Positions 29,922-38,822 of a stretch of 64,000 nt of DNA are shown here, piece by piece. A program made the position numbers and the translations under genes. The DNA comes from Klebsiella grimontii. Lineage in GTDB: Bacteria; Pseudomonadota; Gammaproteobacteria; Enterobacterales; Enterobacteriaceae. The stretch lies in NCBI RefSeq assembly GCF_900200035.1, contig NZ_FZTC01000014.1, positions 1 to 64,000 of the forward strand, given 5' to 3'. Numbering within the stretch: the first letter of the stretch is position 1; every line of letters begins with the position of its first letter. The notes under the pieces are model-generated. The model was not told where the DNA came from. It was given only the letters and a program-made list of their open reading frames with translations, and searched no databases.

Positions 29922-30829
29922 GCCTGCTCCCCTTCAATTCGCAGGGAGAGCTGTTCAGCCACTGATTTCGGTAAGGCATAGCGGCAGGTTTTCAGCGGGT
30001 CGACTACCTGACAGATTTGCAGGTCGCCGGCGATGCTCAGAATACTGATCGCTTCAGCCAGCGTCAGGGAGGTATTGTCGGCGATAAAGTGTGCCATATT
30101 GCGGGTGGCCAGAGCGGCGGCATCATCGAGGGTCAGCGCCGAGGCGAGAGTAAACAGGGTCTCGCTGTTTTCGAGAATCGGCAGCGGCAGGCGGCGGTTT
30201 TTAACCACCGTCAGTTCGACCAGCACTTCGCCGGGGATTTCCAGACCGCAGACCGAGACTTCGCCATCGCCCATCGCGGCGTGTAAATCCCCCAGCCCGA
30301 ACAGCGCGCCGGGGACGTTGACCGGCAGCCACAGGGTGCTGCCGGCGGTAATCATTTTGCAGTCCATATTGCCGCCGTGGCTATCCGGCGTGCCGCAGGA
30401 GATGGCTTCCCCGGCAGGCGCGACGCCGATCACGCCGACCATCGGATTAAGCGGCACGCGCACGTTGCCGGGCAGTATGGCATGGTCGTTTTCAATGGGC
30501 ACGATGGTGACCTTCGGGGCATCGAGCTCGTCGCCAATCACCCCCAGCTGCGGTGCGGTGACCATCACCGCCTGATTGCTGCTTAGGGTAATGCGTTTGA
30601 TGGTGACCTTGAGCGCATCGCCCGGCTCGGCGCCCTCGACGTACACCGGCCCGGTCGCCGGGTTAATACGCTGCCAGTCCAGTTCGTTGAACACGGCATC
30701 GGCGGAGGTGATTTGGTCGGAGAAGCAGTCGCAGGTTTCAAACAGCACTTCACTTCCGCTGCTGACGGTAGCGACAGGAGCGTTATCCCGCGACATGGCG
30801 TAAACCACCCGATCTTTGGTAATTTTCAT
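29918..30829 (-). CDS. Acetamidase/formamidase family protein
   Basis: 303 residues of the FmdA/AmdA family, which hydrolyse short amides to ammonia and the acid. Typical stretches are YVEGAEPGDALKVTI, DSHGGNMDCK and FGLGDLHAAMGDGEV; the Asp and His residues there are the metal ligands of the family. The frame opens at an ATG at 30838 that overlaps the ribosome site; I prefer the ATG at 30829. First gene of a two-gene operon with the permease. The physiological amide is not known. Confidence 0.85.
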   Translation of the reverse strand: MKITKDRVVYAMSRDNAPVATVSSGSEVLFETCDCFSDQITSADAVFNELDWQRINPATGPVYVEGAEPGDALKVTIKRITLSSNQAVMVTAPQLGVIGDELDAPKVTIVPIENDHAILPGNVRVPLNPMVGVIGVAPAGEAISCGTPDSHGGNMDCKMITAGSTLWLPVNVPGALFGLGDLHAAMGDGEVSVCGLEIPGEVLVELTVVKNRRLPLPILENSETLFTLASALTLDDAAALATRNMAHFIADNTSLTLAEAISILSIAGDLQICQVVDPLKTCRYALPKSVAEQLSLRIEGEQA

Positions 30830-31170
30830 GACATTCATCCCGGTTATATTGTTGTGTTTTTTATATTTAGAGTTTCCCGTATAGGGAATGAGTGAATTTA
30901 TCGGGATTATTACTGGAAGGCAATCAGGTCAGGTTTTTCAAAAATAAATGATATATATTTGCTGGTGAATCATGCGGTTAGATATATTGGTGGGGTTTTC
31001 TTATATGCTGGTTATTTAGCAAAAAACTTTTTGTTATATTGTCTTTAGTTGTCATTCGCTAATTGTTTACTGTTATGGGGTTATTATCCAGCATATTACG
31101 CTGCAGCGTGCGGCGGTATGATTTTAAAATATGCGGTGATATGAGCGCATTGTAAGGTCTTAGGTGCCTG
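30830..31170. other. AT-rich region upstream of the acetamidase operon
   Basis: No gene seen. It should hold the promoter of the acetamidase-permease operon. A short palindrome TTCCC-GTATA-GGGAA lies at 30874-30888, about 45 bases before the start, and could be an operator. Confidence 0.4.
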
Positions 31171-31175
31171 GAGAA

Positions 31176-31276
31176 GAGAAATCCCGAAGGCGGCGCTTGA
31201 TGCGCCTGTCCGGGCTACCGGCCCGCAGACGGCAGGAATCCCGTAGCCCCGGTCAGCGCAGCGCCGCCGGGGAATT
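31176..31276. repeat. REP/BIME-like repeat behind symE
   Basis: One unit, CCCGAAGGCGGCGCTTGATGC...GTCCGGGCTACC, with inverted partner GTAGCCCCGGTCAGCGCAGCGCCGCCGGGGA. It ends next to the symE stop codon and marks the edge of the defence island. Confidence 0.75.
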
Positions 31277-31280
31277 TAGC

Positions 31281-31616
31281 TTAGGCCAGCTTACGTTTCT
31301 GCCCGGCGATCGCGCTGATTAACGCTTGAACCTGTTTTTGCTTGCGCGCCGACAGCTTATTCAGCTGGCGCAGCGATTCCACCAGTTCCGGCTCCGGCTG
31401 CATCGCGGTGATCACGATACAGCCTTCCATTACTTTGATATCGATTTTGCTGCCGGTGGTAAAACCGGCGGCTGCAAGCCACTGGCCTTTCATGATAATC
31501 GCCGGGATATGCTGATGATCTTCAAAGCGGCTCGCGTAACTGACTGTGCCTTTACGGTTATTTTCCGGGGAGACTTCTGGATCGGTGAATTCTGCAATAG
31601 AATGCGGGGTAGTCAT
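31281..31616 (-). CDS. symE: SOS-type endoribonuclease toxin SymE
   Basis: 111 residues, close to E. coli SymE: HSIAEF near the start, [17 protein letters not shown], a [11 protein letters not shown] core of the AbrB-like fold and [14 protein letters not shown] at the end. In E. coli it cleaves RNA after SOS induction and is held down by the antisense RNA SymR and by LexA. I chose the ATG at 31616 over the one at 31697 by comparison with E. coli. It sits at the end of an hsd locus just as in E. coli. I did not find a clear LexA box. Confidence 0.9.
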   Translation of the reverse strand: MTTPHSIAEFTDPEVSPENNRKGTVSYASRFEDHQHIPAIIMKGQWLAAAGFTTGSKIDIKVMEGCIVITAMQPEPELVESLRQLNKLSARKQKQVQALISAIAGQKRKLA

Positions 31617-31651
31617 GATCTCTATTCCTATTCCAATAGTGGTTGTGATTA

Positions 31652-31685
31652 GCAAGGCGCTCGTGTTGCAGCACGGGCGTCTTGC
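31652..31685. ncRNA. Strong stem-loop in the symE leader, possible SymR region
   Basis: 14-base stem with two G-U pairs: GCAAGGCGCTCGTG (31652-31665), loop TTGCAG, CACGGGCGTCTTGC (31672-31685), starting 36 bases upstream of the symE ATG. In E. coli an antisense RNA (SymR) is encoded opposite this part of symE. The ends and promoter of such an RNA cannot be read here, so only the hairpin is certain. Confidence 0.4.
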
Positions 31686-31786
31686 GAAAAATAACACCTG
31701 TAAATTTACCCAGTACTTTAATCAAAGTCTAGTTTTAATTATAAATAACCAATGCGTTTACAATATCACCGCTTGTAATGAGCTGA

Positions 31787-33652
31787 TTATTTTATTATCT
31801 GTAAATTGCAAGTAATATCATTCATTATATGAATACTGCAAGAGTTTATTTTATCTCTGAGTTTAATCATTGAGTTAATTTTATTCTCTATTTGATGCAG
31901 TAAATTATCTATTTTAATTTGAATTTCTATTGATGGTAATTTTATATCTATCGATTTTATATGACGGACGGTGATATATTGCTGTGCAGTTCCTGATGAA
32001 AGTTTTCTTAACTCCATTGCATTTAATAACTTCGCAAGATAGGGCATGTAGACTACATCGTCTTTTCTATTCTTAACAACCATGGAGTTGTTTGTAACCC
32101 AAATGTCTCCGTTGCAATATCGCACGTTTCCACAAAGCGCTCCAACTTTGCCAATAACAATAGTTTCGCCAAATTCTTTTGCCTCATTAGTATAACCAAT
32201 AATCCCATTCCCACCAAAAACGGGTACTTCCCCTTTTTCTGAAAAATTATTTTTCTGTAGCAATAAACCAGCCTTTATTATCAATATATCATCAAGGTTA
32301 TATTTTATTGATGTATTGCTAGTCCTGATTTGGTCGAGATCATCTTTTAATCGCTTTATGTCATTTTTTAATGAAAATAGCACATCATCAAAATTACTTA
32401 AATTATTATCAAGAGAATCAATATCTTCTAATGAAGTATTAAAATTTAATCTCTCTCTGTAAAATTCTGGACGCTCTAGAAAATTATAATTAGATTGTAA
32501 TTCGTCATGATTTAAAAGCCAGGTGCTTTGAGAATTATTATTTTGTGATAATGATGATATTATTTCCTGAGTATTGCTAATACTAAAAGGATTTGATTTT
32601 GTTATTTTATATTGAGTGCTAGCATCATGCACTAAAATTTGTTTTGTGGGTCCGTTCTTACTGAAAAATAGTATGCTAGTTTTAACTGCTGTGTAAGGTA
32701 AGAAAACACCAGCAGGCAATGATATTATTTTAGTTACATTGAAATCTGACAGCAATTTCTTCTTAAGAGTGATAGCTTCGTGATGCTCATCTGAAAAAAA
32801 CCTGTTAGGTAATATAATGACTGCATTACCATTATTCTCGAGAGAGAGCATTATATGCTCTAAAAAATTATATTCCAGATATTTATGGGCGAAATAATTA
32901 TTATATGTGTCTATTTTCCCGAATGGAGGGTTTGATATTATTAAGTTATATTTATGATCTAAATTGTTGCATTGAATACTGTTACCGCATTCGATAGAAA
33001 AGTTGTCTATATTGTTTAGTAATATATTACATAAAGATAGTAGACACGAAAAAGATGATAGATCCTTACCAAAAACTTTTAGATTGACATTTTTATATGT
33101 ATTTTTTATTTTATAAAAGGCAGATAGTAAAAGACCTGAAGTTCCACATGCTGGATCATAAATATAATCACTTGGGGAGCTTGGAATATCATGAGTCAGA
33201 AGTTCACAAATTGCAGTTGGAGTATAGTATGCACCTGAACTACCTGACTCGTCAGACATACGAGATAACAGTTTTGCATAATCATCCCTTAAATTGTAAA
33301 AGTGCGATAATGAATTTATATCATCTAAAGCATTCTTTAAATTTGTTGTGGATATAAATTTATCTAATTCCTCTAAATGATAAGAAAGGTCTGTTAAAAC
33401 AGTGGTGTTATTATGGTCATGGAATCTATCTGATCTCCTTATAATACTCTCTATTTGTTCAATGCAACCAATAATATCATTGTTATGTGAGCTATTACAG
33501 CGTTGGATATTTATCGTTCCTTCCTGAGAAAGTGATAAATATTTTTTTATCAGCAAGCATGAAATAACTTTTACGGCTTGTTCAGTATTTATTATATTTT
33601 GTTCATTTTTAATAATACTGAGCATTATTTCTAGTATGTTCTTATTTTTCAT
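31787..33652 (-). CDS. N6-adenine DNA methylase fused to a type I-like specificity domain
   Basis: 621 residues. A helical N-terminal domain (1 to about 135) as in HsdM; a methylase domain with YYTP at 142-145, SAM motif DPACGTSG at 166-173 and catalytic NPPF at 241-244; then a single target-recognition domain at about 446-600 (VPVFGGNGIIGYTNEA, SGTAQQYITVRHIKSIDIKLP) with a terminal helix. Thus methylation and specificity are joined in one chain, with only one recognition domain, so it may act as a dimer. It overlaps the ATPase gene by four bases (ATGA). The DNA is strikingly AT-rich compared with the hsd genes, a sign of transfer. No endonuclease motif seen. Confidence 0.82.
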   Translation of the reverse strand: MKNKNILEIMLSIIKNEQNIINTEQAVKVISCLLIKKYLSLSQEGTINIQRCNSSHNNDIIGCIEQIESIIRRSDRFHDHNNTTVLTDLSYHLEELDKFISTTNLKNALDDINSLSHFYNLRDDYAKLLSRMSDESGSSGAYYTPTAICELLTHDIPSSPSDYIYDPACGTSGLLLSAFYKIKNTYKNVNLKVFGKDLSSFSCLLSLCNILLNNIDNFSIECGNSIQCNNLDHKYNLIISNPPFGKIDTYNNYFAHKYLEYNFLEHIMLSLENNGNAVIILPNRFFSDEHHEAITLKKKLLSDFNVTKIISLPAGVFLPYTAVKTSILFFSKNGPTKQILVHDASTQYKITKSNPFSISNTQEIISSLSQNNNSQSTWLLNHDELQSNYNFLERPEFYRERLNFNTSLEDIDSLDNNLSNFDDVLFSLKNDIKRLKDDLDQIRTSNTSIKYNLDDILIIKAGLLLQKNNFSEKGEVPVFGGNGIIGYTNEAKEFGETIVIGKVGALCGNVRYCNGDIWVTNNSMVVKNRKDDVVYMPYLAKLLNAMELRKLSSGTAQQYITVRHIKSIDIKLPSIEIQIKIDNLLHQIENKINSMIKLRDKINSCSIHIMNDITCNLQIIK

Positions 33653-35385
33653 AGTTTGCTCTCTAAAAATTTAAACATATTTTCAATATCTATACTTATT
33701 TCTTCTGCGGGGATGAAAGAAATATACTTGGCTAATTTTATTTCATCCAAGCCAATGCCCTCTGAGTCTATTAACTCAGTCATATATTCCTTTACATTTA
33801 AAGCCCTTATATGATCATTATCTCCGGGGTCATTTAACTTCAAATAGGAATTTTTTGGTAGATCATCATTGTTTACGCAACCAATCTTATCATATTCAGA
33901 CATAGCAGAATAAGATAAAAGATAGTTTTTTATTTCACGACGATGCCATGAAAGTAAATAAATTTCGGTTCTGGGACTATATTTGCTTTTTAGTTCTCTA
34001 ATCCGCCTTTCGAGCTGCTGCACAGCAACAGAAACTCCATCACTTTTAAATGTGAGGATTGCTTCATCCCTATCGCATACTAAAAATATACGATGAGGCT
34101 TTCTATCGCTGTTTGAGGATAGCAAATTTTCGAGCCAATCTATTTTCGATTTTGCAAAGTCATGTGTAATATTTCCGTAACCAGAAGGATGTTTGACCGG
34201 CTGTAAATTGATTAATTTAGCGATGTCTAAATTTTTTTTATGTGCAAGTGAAGTGAATATTTTCCAGTCATTGTAATGATCAAGGACAACAATATTATCA
34301 AGTTTATTACATAATTCAAACTGTACTGAATTAATTCTAGTTAGCATTGAAAGTCTTTGAATTAATGCTTTCATTTTATCTTGTTCGCAAATTTTCCCCC
34401 TGTTTACTATTTTTAATGTTGAGAACGTATTTTCTCGTGCTGTTATTGAATCAATAAGATGTGTGGAGGTAATCGCATGGCCTTTTATTGCATGTAATTC
34501 CTTCCAGAGGATCTCTATATTTTTATAATGAAGATGTGAATCTATTTCATCAAGGAGAAAAATGGTATCTGGATGATCAAATAGATCAAGTAATGAATAT
34601 AGAAATAAGATCTGATACTCACCATCGCTTAAATCGCTTAATTCCAAATCATCTTTAAAGGTCAACTTCATAGATGGTTTTGATATAAAATAATCGTTGT
34701 CTGCAGCTTGTGTATAAAAGGAAATTATAGGGTCAAAATAATCTTCAGCAGTGTTAATATATGATGGATTATTAAACTTTTGGAAATCTAACTGTATTGA
34801 TTTAGATTCCATTGGAGAACTAAAATCATAGTCATGGTCAACTATTGTATTTATAAAACTTTCAAGTGTACGATGATAACTCGTCGAACGTAGTGTGTCC
34901 ATTTCTCCATCTTCTTCATCTTGTAACGCCTTTTGTACTCTATTGACATAGGCTCGACTAACTTGAACAGAAAAAGTGAGAGTGCTTGAAATATCGGTGA
35001 GATTGTTTTCTGATAATTCAACGTAATTCTTTCTCACAAGAAATGAACGAACTAATCCCCTATCGTTACTAATAGTTGAGAGAAAAATCAATAATTTTGA
35101 CCATGTTTTATCATAATAACAACAGTCTAAACTTAGCCCTCTATTAGCATTTCTTTCTTGATTTAAGTAGTTAGAGAAATGCTCGGAAAATTTTTCATTT
35201 TGGCCAGAAGAGAAGCAAACAACTTTTTTATCAGAAAGTATTGATTTTGCCAGGCGGTTAACAAAAATGGATTGGAGGATTGAGGATTTACCTGCGCCAT
35301 TTTCTCCAATAAGAGCTGTGATCTTCTCAAATTCAATGAGTTGTTGATTTCCGTATAATCTATTACTTGGTAAATTTAGTTGCAT
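33649..35385 (-). CDS. AAA ATPase with C-terminal DUF4435/TOPRIM-like domain
   Basis: 578 residues. The ABC/SMC-like ATPase half has Walker A GENGAGKSS (27-35), signature LSDGE (252-256), Walker B TIFLLDEIDSH (274-284) and an H-loop STHLID (307-312). The C-terminal part (about 360-578) has the layout of a DUF4435/TOPRIM nuclease: a strand ending NIVVLDHYND (364-373), a DxD-like VCDRDE (436-441) and HRREIKNYLL (481-490). The usual Glu of the first TOPRIM motif is not evident. OLD nucleases and the PARIS ATPase/DUF4435 defence proteins share this plan. Co-transcribed with the methylase fusion; AT-rich. Role in phage or plasmid defence is inferred. Confidence 0.8.
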   Translation of the reverse strand: MQLNLPSNRLYGNQQLIEFEKITALIGENGAGKSSILQSIFVNRLAKSILSDKKVVCFSSGQNEKFSEHFSNYLNQERNANRGLSLDCCYYDKTWSKLLIFLSTISNDRGLVRSFLVRKNYVELSENNLTDISSTLTFSVQVSRAYVNRVQKALQDEEDGEMDTLRSTSYHRTLESFINTIVDHDYDFSSPMESKSIQLDFQKFNNPSYINTAEDYFDPIISFYTQAADNDYFISKPSMKLTFKDDLELSDLSDGEYQILFLYSLLDLFDHPDTIFLLDEIDSHLHYKNIEILWKELHAIKGHAITSTHLIDSITARENTFSTLKIVNRGKICEQDKMKALIQRLSMLTRINSVQFELCNKLDNIVVLDHYNDWKIFTSLAHKKNLDIAKLINLQPVKHPSGYGNITHDFAKSKIDWLENLLSSNSDRKPHRIFLVCDRDEAILTFKSDGVSVAVQQLERRIRELKSKYSPRTEIYLLSWHRREIKNYLLSYSAMSEYDKIGCVNNDDLPKNSYLKLNDPGDNDHIRALNVKEYMTELIDSEGIGLDEIKLAKYISFIPAEEISIDIENMFKFLESKL

Positions 35386-35466
35386 GTTAGTTAGTCCATA
35401 AATTATACATAGTTTAATATTATAATTTAATCTTAGTATTATGGTTTGAAAATTGACTGAAGTTAA

Positions 35467-38400
35467 TCATGATGTTGTGATGTTCGCCTTAAAATTCTCT
35501 GCCTGCGCCAGCACGCCCATATACACATCATCATTCGCCACCGGTGGGAATTTATGTTTGTGCAGCAGCAGAATCAGTTCCACCTTCAGCTTGGCTTTAA
35601 TATCATCACGCTTGCTCCAGTCCGGATACTTCGAGGTGTTATCGACCACCGCCTTCATCTCTTTCGCCAGCGCCAGCATCTTGTCATCCTCATAGGTGAA
35701 TTGATACTTATCGCGCATGTGCGCCAGAATGTCGTAAAAAGCTTTCTCTTCGATATCAATCCCCATTTCGGCATAGGTACCCATTTCGGTTTTAATATCG
35801 TAGATAATATCGGTCATCTCCTGGCTGAAGGAATCGAATTCCTCACCATTGAGCACATCATCTTCCCGGCGTTCGTTATATTTATCCATAATCGACTGGA
35901 AACGGCGGGTGAAGTTGATCCCCTGCAGCTGGTTAACCTTTTTAAAGTCGCTGATGGCTTTTTCCAGCAGCTTTTGCAGCAGCTGAATTTTGGTTGCCGG
36001 GAGTTTGATCTTATTAATGCGCGCCAGGTAATCTTCATCAAAGATATCGATCGACTCCGCTTTCTTGTCGCCAAGGAAAAATAGCTCTTCCACGCCGTCG
36101 GCCTTTAACGCATCGGCAATCATCTCACGCACACGGGCGTTCATCTGCGTGACGTCCGGCGCGTCGCCTTTGGTCAGCTTGAAGACGATAGAGCGCACGG
36201 CAATATAAAAATGGATATGGTCGCGCTCGGCCTGCGACAACGACTCGCTGCCGGAGCAGATGTCATAGGCCGCTTTCAGGCGCTTCACCAGCCCCATAAA
36301 GCGGCGCTCTGTCTTCTGAGTACGCATAACAAACTCTGCCGCCTGATTCAGGCATGCCAGCTGCGCCTGCGGTTCTCCGCTGAAGTAAGGTCGGCTATCG
36401 AAATAGTGTAAAACCTGCGCCAACAGATCGAGATGATTTTTCACCTCAATCACTGACTGTTGGATATCTTCAAAGTTCGTTGCATCAATGCGGGAATACA
36501 TCGCCAGCGCCTGGTTCATCTGGCGCTTAATACCGATATAGTCGACGACCAGCCCTTTGCTTTTGCCTTCCAGCTTGCGGTTAACGCGGGAGATGGTCTG
36601 GATCAGGTTGTGTTTTTGCAACGGCTTATCGATATAAATGGTGTCCAGCTCCGGCACATCAAAACCAGTCAACCACATGTCCACCACGATGGCGATTTTG
36701 AAATTCGACTTCGCGTTTTTGAATTGTTTATCCAGCTCTTTGCGGTACTCTTTACTGCCCAGCAGCTCGTACAGTTTCGCATGATCATCTTTGCCACGCG
36801 TCATGACCATCTTGACCATTTCGGACGGCGGCAGCTCTTTCTCTTCCTGCTCGGTCAGTTCAACGTCATCCGGGGCCTGTTTAACCTCAAACCACTCCGG
36901 ACGAAAGTCTTTTAACTGACGATAGAAATCCCAGGCAATCTCTCGGCTGGCGCAGACAAACATCGCCTTGCCTTTCACCGTGGAGCCTTCGTTGACACGT
37001 TTTTCATAATGTTTAGCAAAGTCTTCCGCCAGTGCCTCAAGGCGATCATCGTCGCCGAGAATGGCGTTCATGGTGGCGCTGGCTTTTTTACTTTCGTCGA
37101 TTTGCCATTCATTGGTACCGGCGTTAGCGCACTCTTCGTAGTACTTTTCCACCTCTTCCAGCTTGCGGGTGTCGAGGATGACCTTCGCCGCGCGGCCTTC
37201 GTAGACGATGCGCACCGTGATCTCATCCTGAACGGATTCGGTCATGGTATAGCTGTCGACGATGTTGCCAAAGACTTCCATCGTGGCGTCGATAGGGGTG
37301 CCGGTAAAACCAACGTAGGTGGCCTGCGGCAGGGAGTCGTGCAAATATTTGGCGAAACCGTAAGTTTTGCGCACTCTGCCGCTCTCTTTATCGACGATCA
37401 CTTTCTGATCGAGGTTGACCTGGCTGCGGTGCGCTTCGTCGGAAATACAGATGATATTGCTGCGCCCGGAGAGCAGTTCGGTATCTTCGGTAAATTTGTG
37501 GATGGTGGTCAGGAAGACGCCGCCGCTGTTGCGACCGGCCAGTTTTTCCCGCAGATCATCGCGGCTGGTGACGGGCACTACGGTGTCGTCGCCAATATAG
37601 TTTTTGGCATTGCACATCTGTGCCGAGAGCTGATCGTCCAGGTCGGTGCGGTCGGTGATCAGCACGATAGTCGGGCTGGCGAACTCGACGCTTTTCATCA
37701 GCAGGCGGGTTAAGAACTGCATGGTGTAGCTCTTACCGCAGCCGGTCGCGCCAAAGTAGGTGCCGCCCTTGCCGTCGCCGAAAGGTTTACGCGCCCGTTC
37801 AATGCTGTAGTACAGCTTGCGCGCCGCATAGTACTGCGGGTAGCGGCAGCAAATTTTCACTTCATGTTTGGCTTTATCCGGGAAGCAGATAAAGTTTTTG
37901 ATCACGTCCAGCAGGCGGACCGGATGAAACAGCCCCTGAATCATCGAGTGCAGGGAAGGGATGCCGTCCTGCTCGCGGTTTTCATTGCCGGTGACTTTGC
38001 GCCAGGAATAGAAATACTCATACGGTGCAAACAGGTTGCCCATGCGGTTATTGACGCCGTCGCTGATAATGCACAGCGCGTTATAGACGAACAACTGCGG
38101 AATATCACGGCGATAGCGGGTGCAGAGCTGCTTATACGCATCGCCAATATTGGCTTCCTGCTCGCGCACCGCGCTTTTAAATTCAAAGACCACCAGCGGC
38201 AGGCCGTTGATATATAGAATGGCATCCGGTATACGCGGCTGGTTTTCTTTACCGGTGATGGTCAGCTGATTGACGATTTTTACCCGGTTCAGCGGTTGGG
38301 TAAGATGATAACTTGCTGGCGTTTCCGCGGCCTGTTGCAGCGGAACCTCTTCGGTATCGAACAGTTCACGTAGTGCGGCGGGCAGATGCCGGGTGTCGAG

Positions 38401-38727
38401 CAGTTCGATATAGAGATCTTTCTGCTGGCGATCGTCGCGTTTAAACAGGAAACCGTTGGCCAGCCAGGCGCAGAAGGTTTTATTGCTTTCGTAAATATCG
38501 GAGGCGGGCAGGGTAGTGAACTGCTTAATCAGCCGCTGGATCTCTTCATCGGTGATGCCGTCGGCCTGGTAGCGCGCGGCGAAGTAGTGACGAAGATCGT
38601 CTTCGATAACCACCTGATCGAGGCTTGAACGCGGCACATCATCGCCGATCAGATGTTGGTAGCCCTGATCCTGTAGCAGTTCGATAATGGCTTGTTCTAA
38701 CTTCGCTTCACTGAATGAGAGATGCAT
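35467..38727 (-). CDS. hsdR: Type I restriction enzyme, restriction/translocase subunit HsdR
   Basis: 1086 residues. N-terminal PD-(D/E)XK nuclease with PDAILYINGLPLVVFEFKSA, then an SF2 helicase motor: motif I GATGCGKSY, motif II ISDEAHRSQ, motif III GFTGTP, motif VI QTISRVNR, and a helical C-terminal part that binds HsdM. Cuts unmodified DNA after ATP-driven translocation when joined to HsdM2S. It is the last hsd gene here, 95 bases behind hsdS, in the order M-S-R. Base composition is ordinary, unlike the neighbouring ATPase gene. Confidence 0.95.
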   Translation of the reverse strand: MHLSFSEAKLEQAIIELLQDQGYQHLIGDDVPRSSLDQVVIEDDLRHYFAARYQADGITDEEIQRLIKQFTTLPASDIYESNKTFCAWLANGFLFKRDDRQQKDLYIELLDTRHLPAALRELFDTEEVPLQQAAETPASYHLTQPLNRVKIVNQLTITGKENQPRIPDAILYINGLPLVVFEFKSAVREQEANIGDAYKQLCTRYRRDIPQLFVYNALCIISDGVNNRMGNLFAPYEYFYSWRKVTGNENREQDGIPSLHSMIQGLFHPVRLLDVIKNFICFPDKAKHEVKICCRYPQYYAARKLYYSIERARKPFGDGKGGTYFGATGCGKSYTMQFLTRLLMKSVEFASPTIVLITDRTDLDDQLSAQMCNAKNYIGDDTVVPVTSRDDLREKLAGRNSGGVFLTTIHKFTEDTELLSGRSNIICISDEAHRSQVNLDQKVIVDKESGRVRKTYGFAKYLHDSLPQATYVGFTGTPIDATMEVFGNIVDSYTMTESVQDEITVRIVYEGRAAKVILDTRKLEEVEKYYEECANAGTNEWQIDESKKASATMNAILGDDDRLEALAEDFAKHYEKRVNEGSTVKGKAMFVCASREIAWDFYRQLKDFRPEWFEVKQAPDDVELTEQEEKELPPSEMVKMVMTRGKDDHAKLYELLGSKEYRKELDKQFKNAKSNFKIAIVVDMWLTGFDVPELDTIYIDKPLQKHNLIQTISRVNRKLEGKSKGLVVDYIGIKRQMNQALAMYSRIDATNFEDIQQSVIEVKNHLDLLAQVLHYFDSRPYFSGEPQAQLACLNQAAEFVMRTQKTERRFMGLVKRLKAAYDICSGSESLSQAERDHIHFYIAVRSIVFKLTKGDAPDVTQMNARVREMIADALKADGVEELFFLGDKKAESIDIFDEDYLARINKIKLPATKIQLLQKLLEKAISDFKKVNQLQGINFTRRFQSIMDKYNERREDDVLNGEEFDSFSQEMTDIIYDIKTEMGTYAEMGIDIEEKAFYDILAHMRDKYQFTYEDDKMLALAKEMKAVVDNTSKYPDWSKRDDIKAKLKVELILLLHKHKFPPVANDDVYMGVLAQAENFKANITTS

Positions 38728-38750
38728 ATCTCGCTCCGGCCCTGGCTGGT

Positions 38751-38814
38751 TTTCTGGTAAGGGTTCCTGTAACTAAAGAAAACCTTACCAGAAAGCCCCT
38801 GATTTAACAGGGGC
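38751..38814. repeat. Two inverted repeats between hsdS and hsdR
   Basis: A perfect 12-base pair TTTCTGGTAAGG (38751-38762) and CCTTACCAGAAA (38783-38794), directly next to a seven-base hairpin GCCCCTG (38795-38801) and CAGGGGC (38808-38814). On the minus strand the second hairpin meets TTTCTGG, so it could partly stop hsdMS transcription and lower hsdR output. Confidence 0.55.
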
Positions 38815-38822
38815 AAAATGCA

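Noticed and set aside
28743..29981. 412-codon ORF on the plus strand
   Set aside because: Antisense to the APC permease, rich in Arg, His and Gln; no known domain.
31787..35385. McrBC in its E. coli position next to symE
   Set aside because: The ATPase lacks the GTPase motif MNTADRS of McrB and the partner is a methylase, so this is not McrBC.
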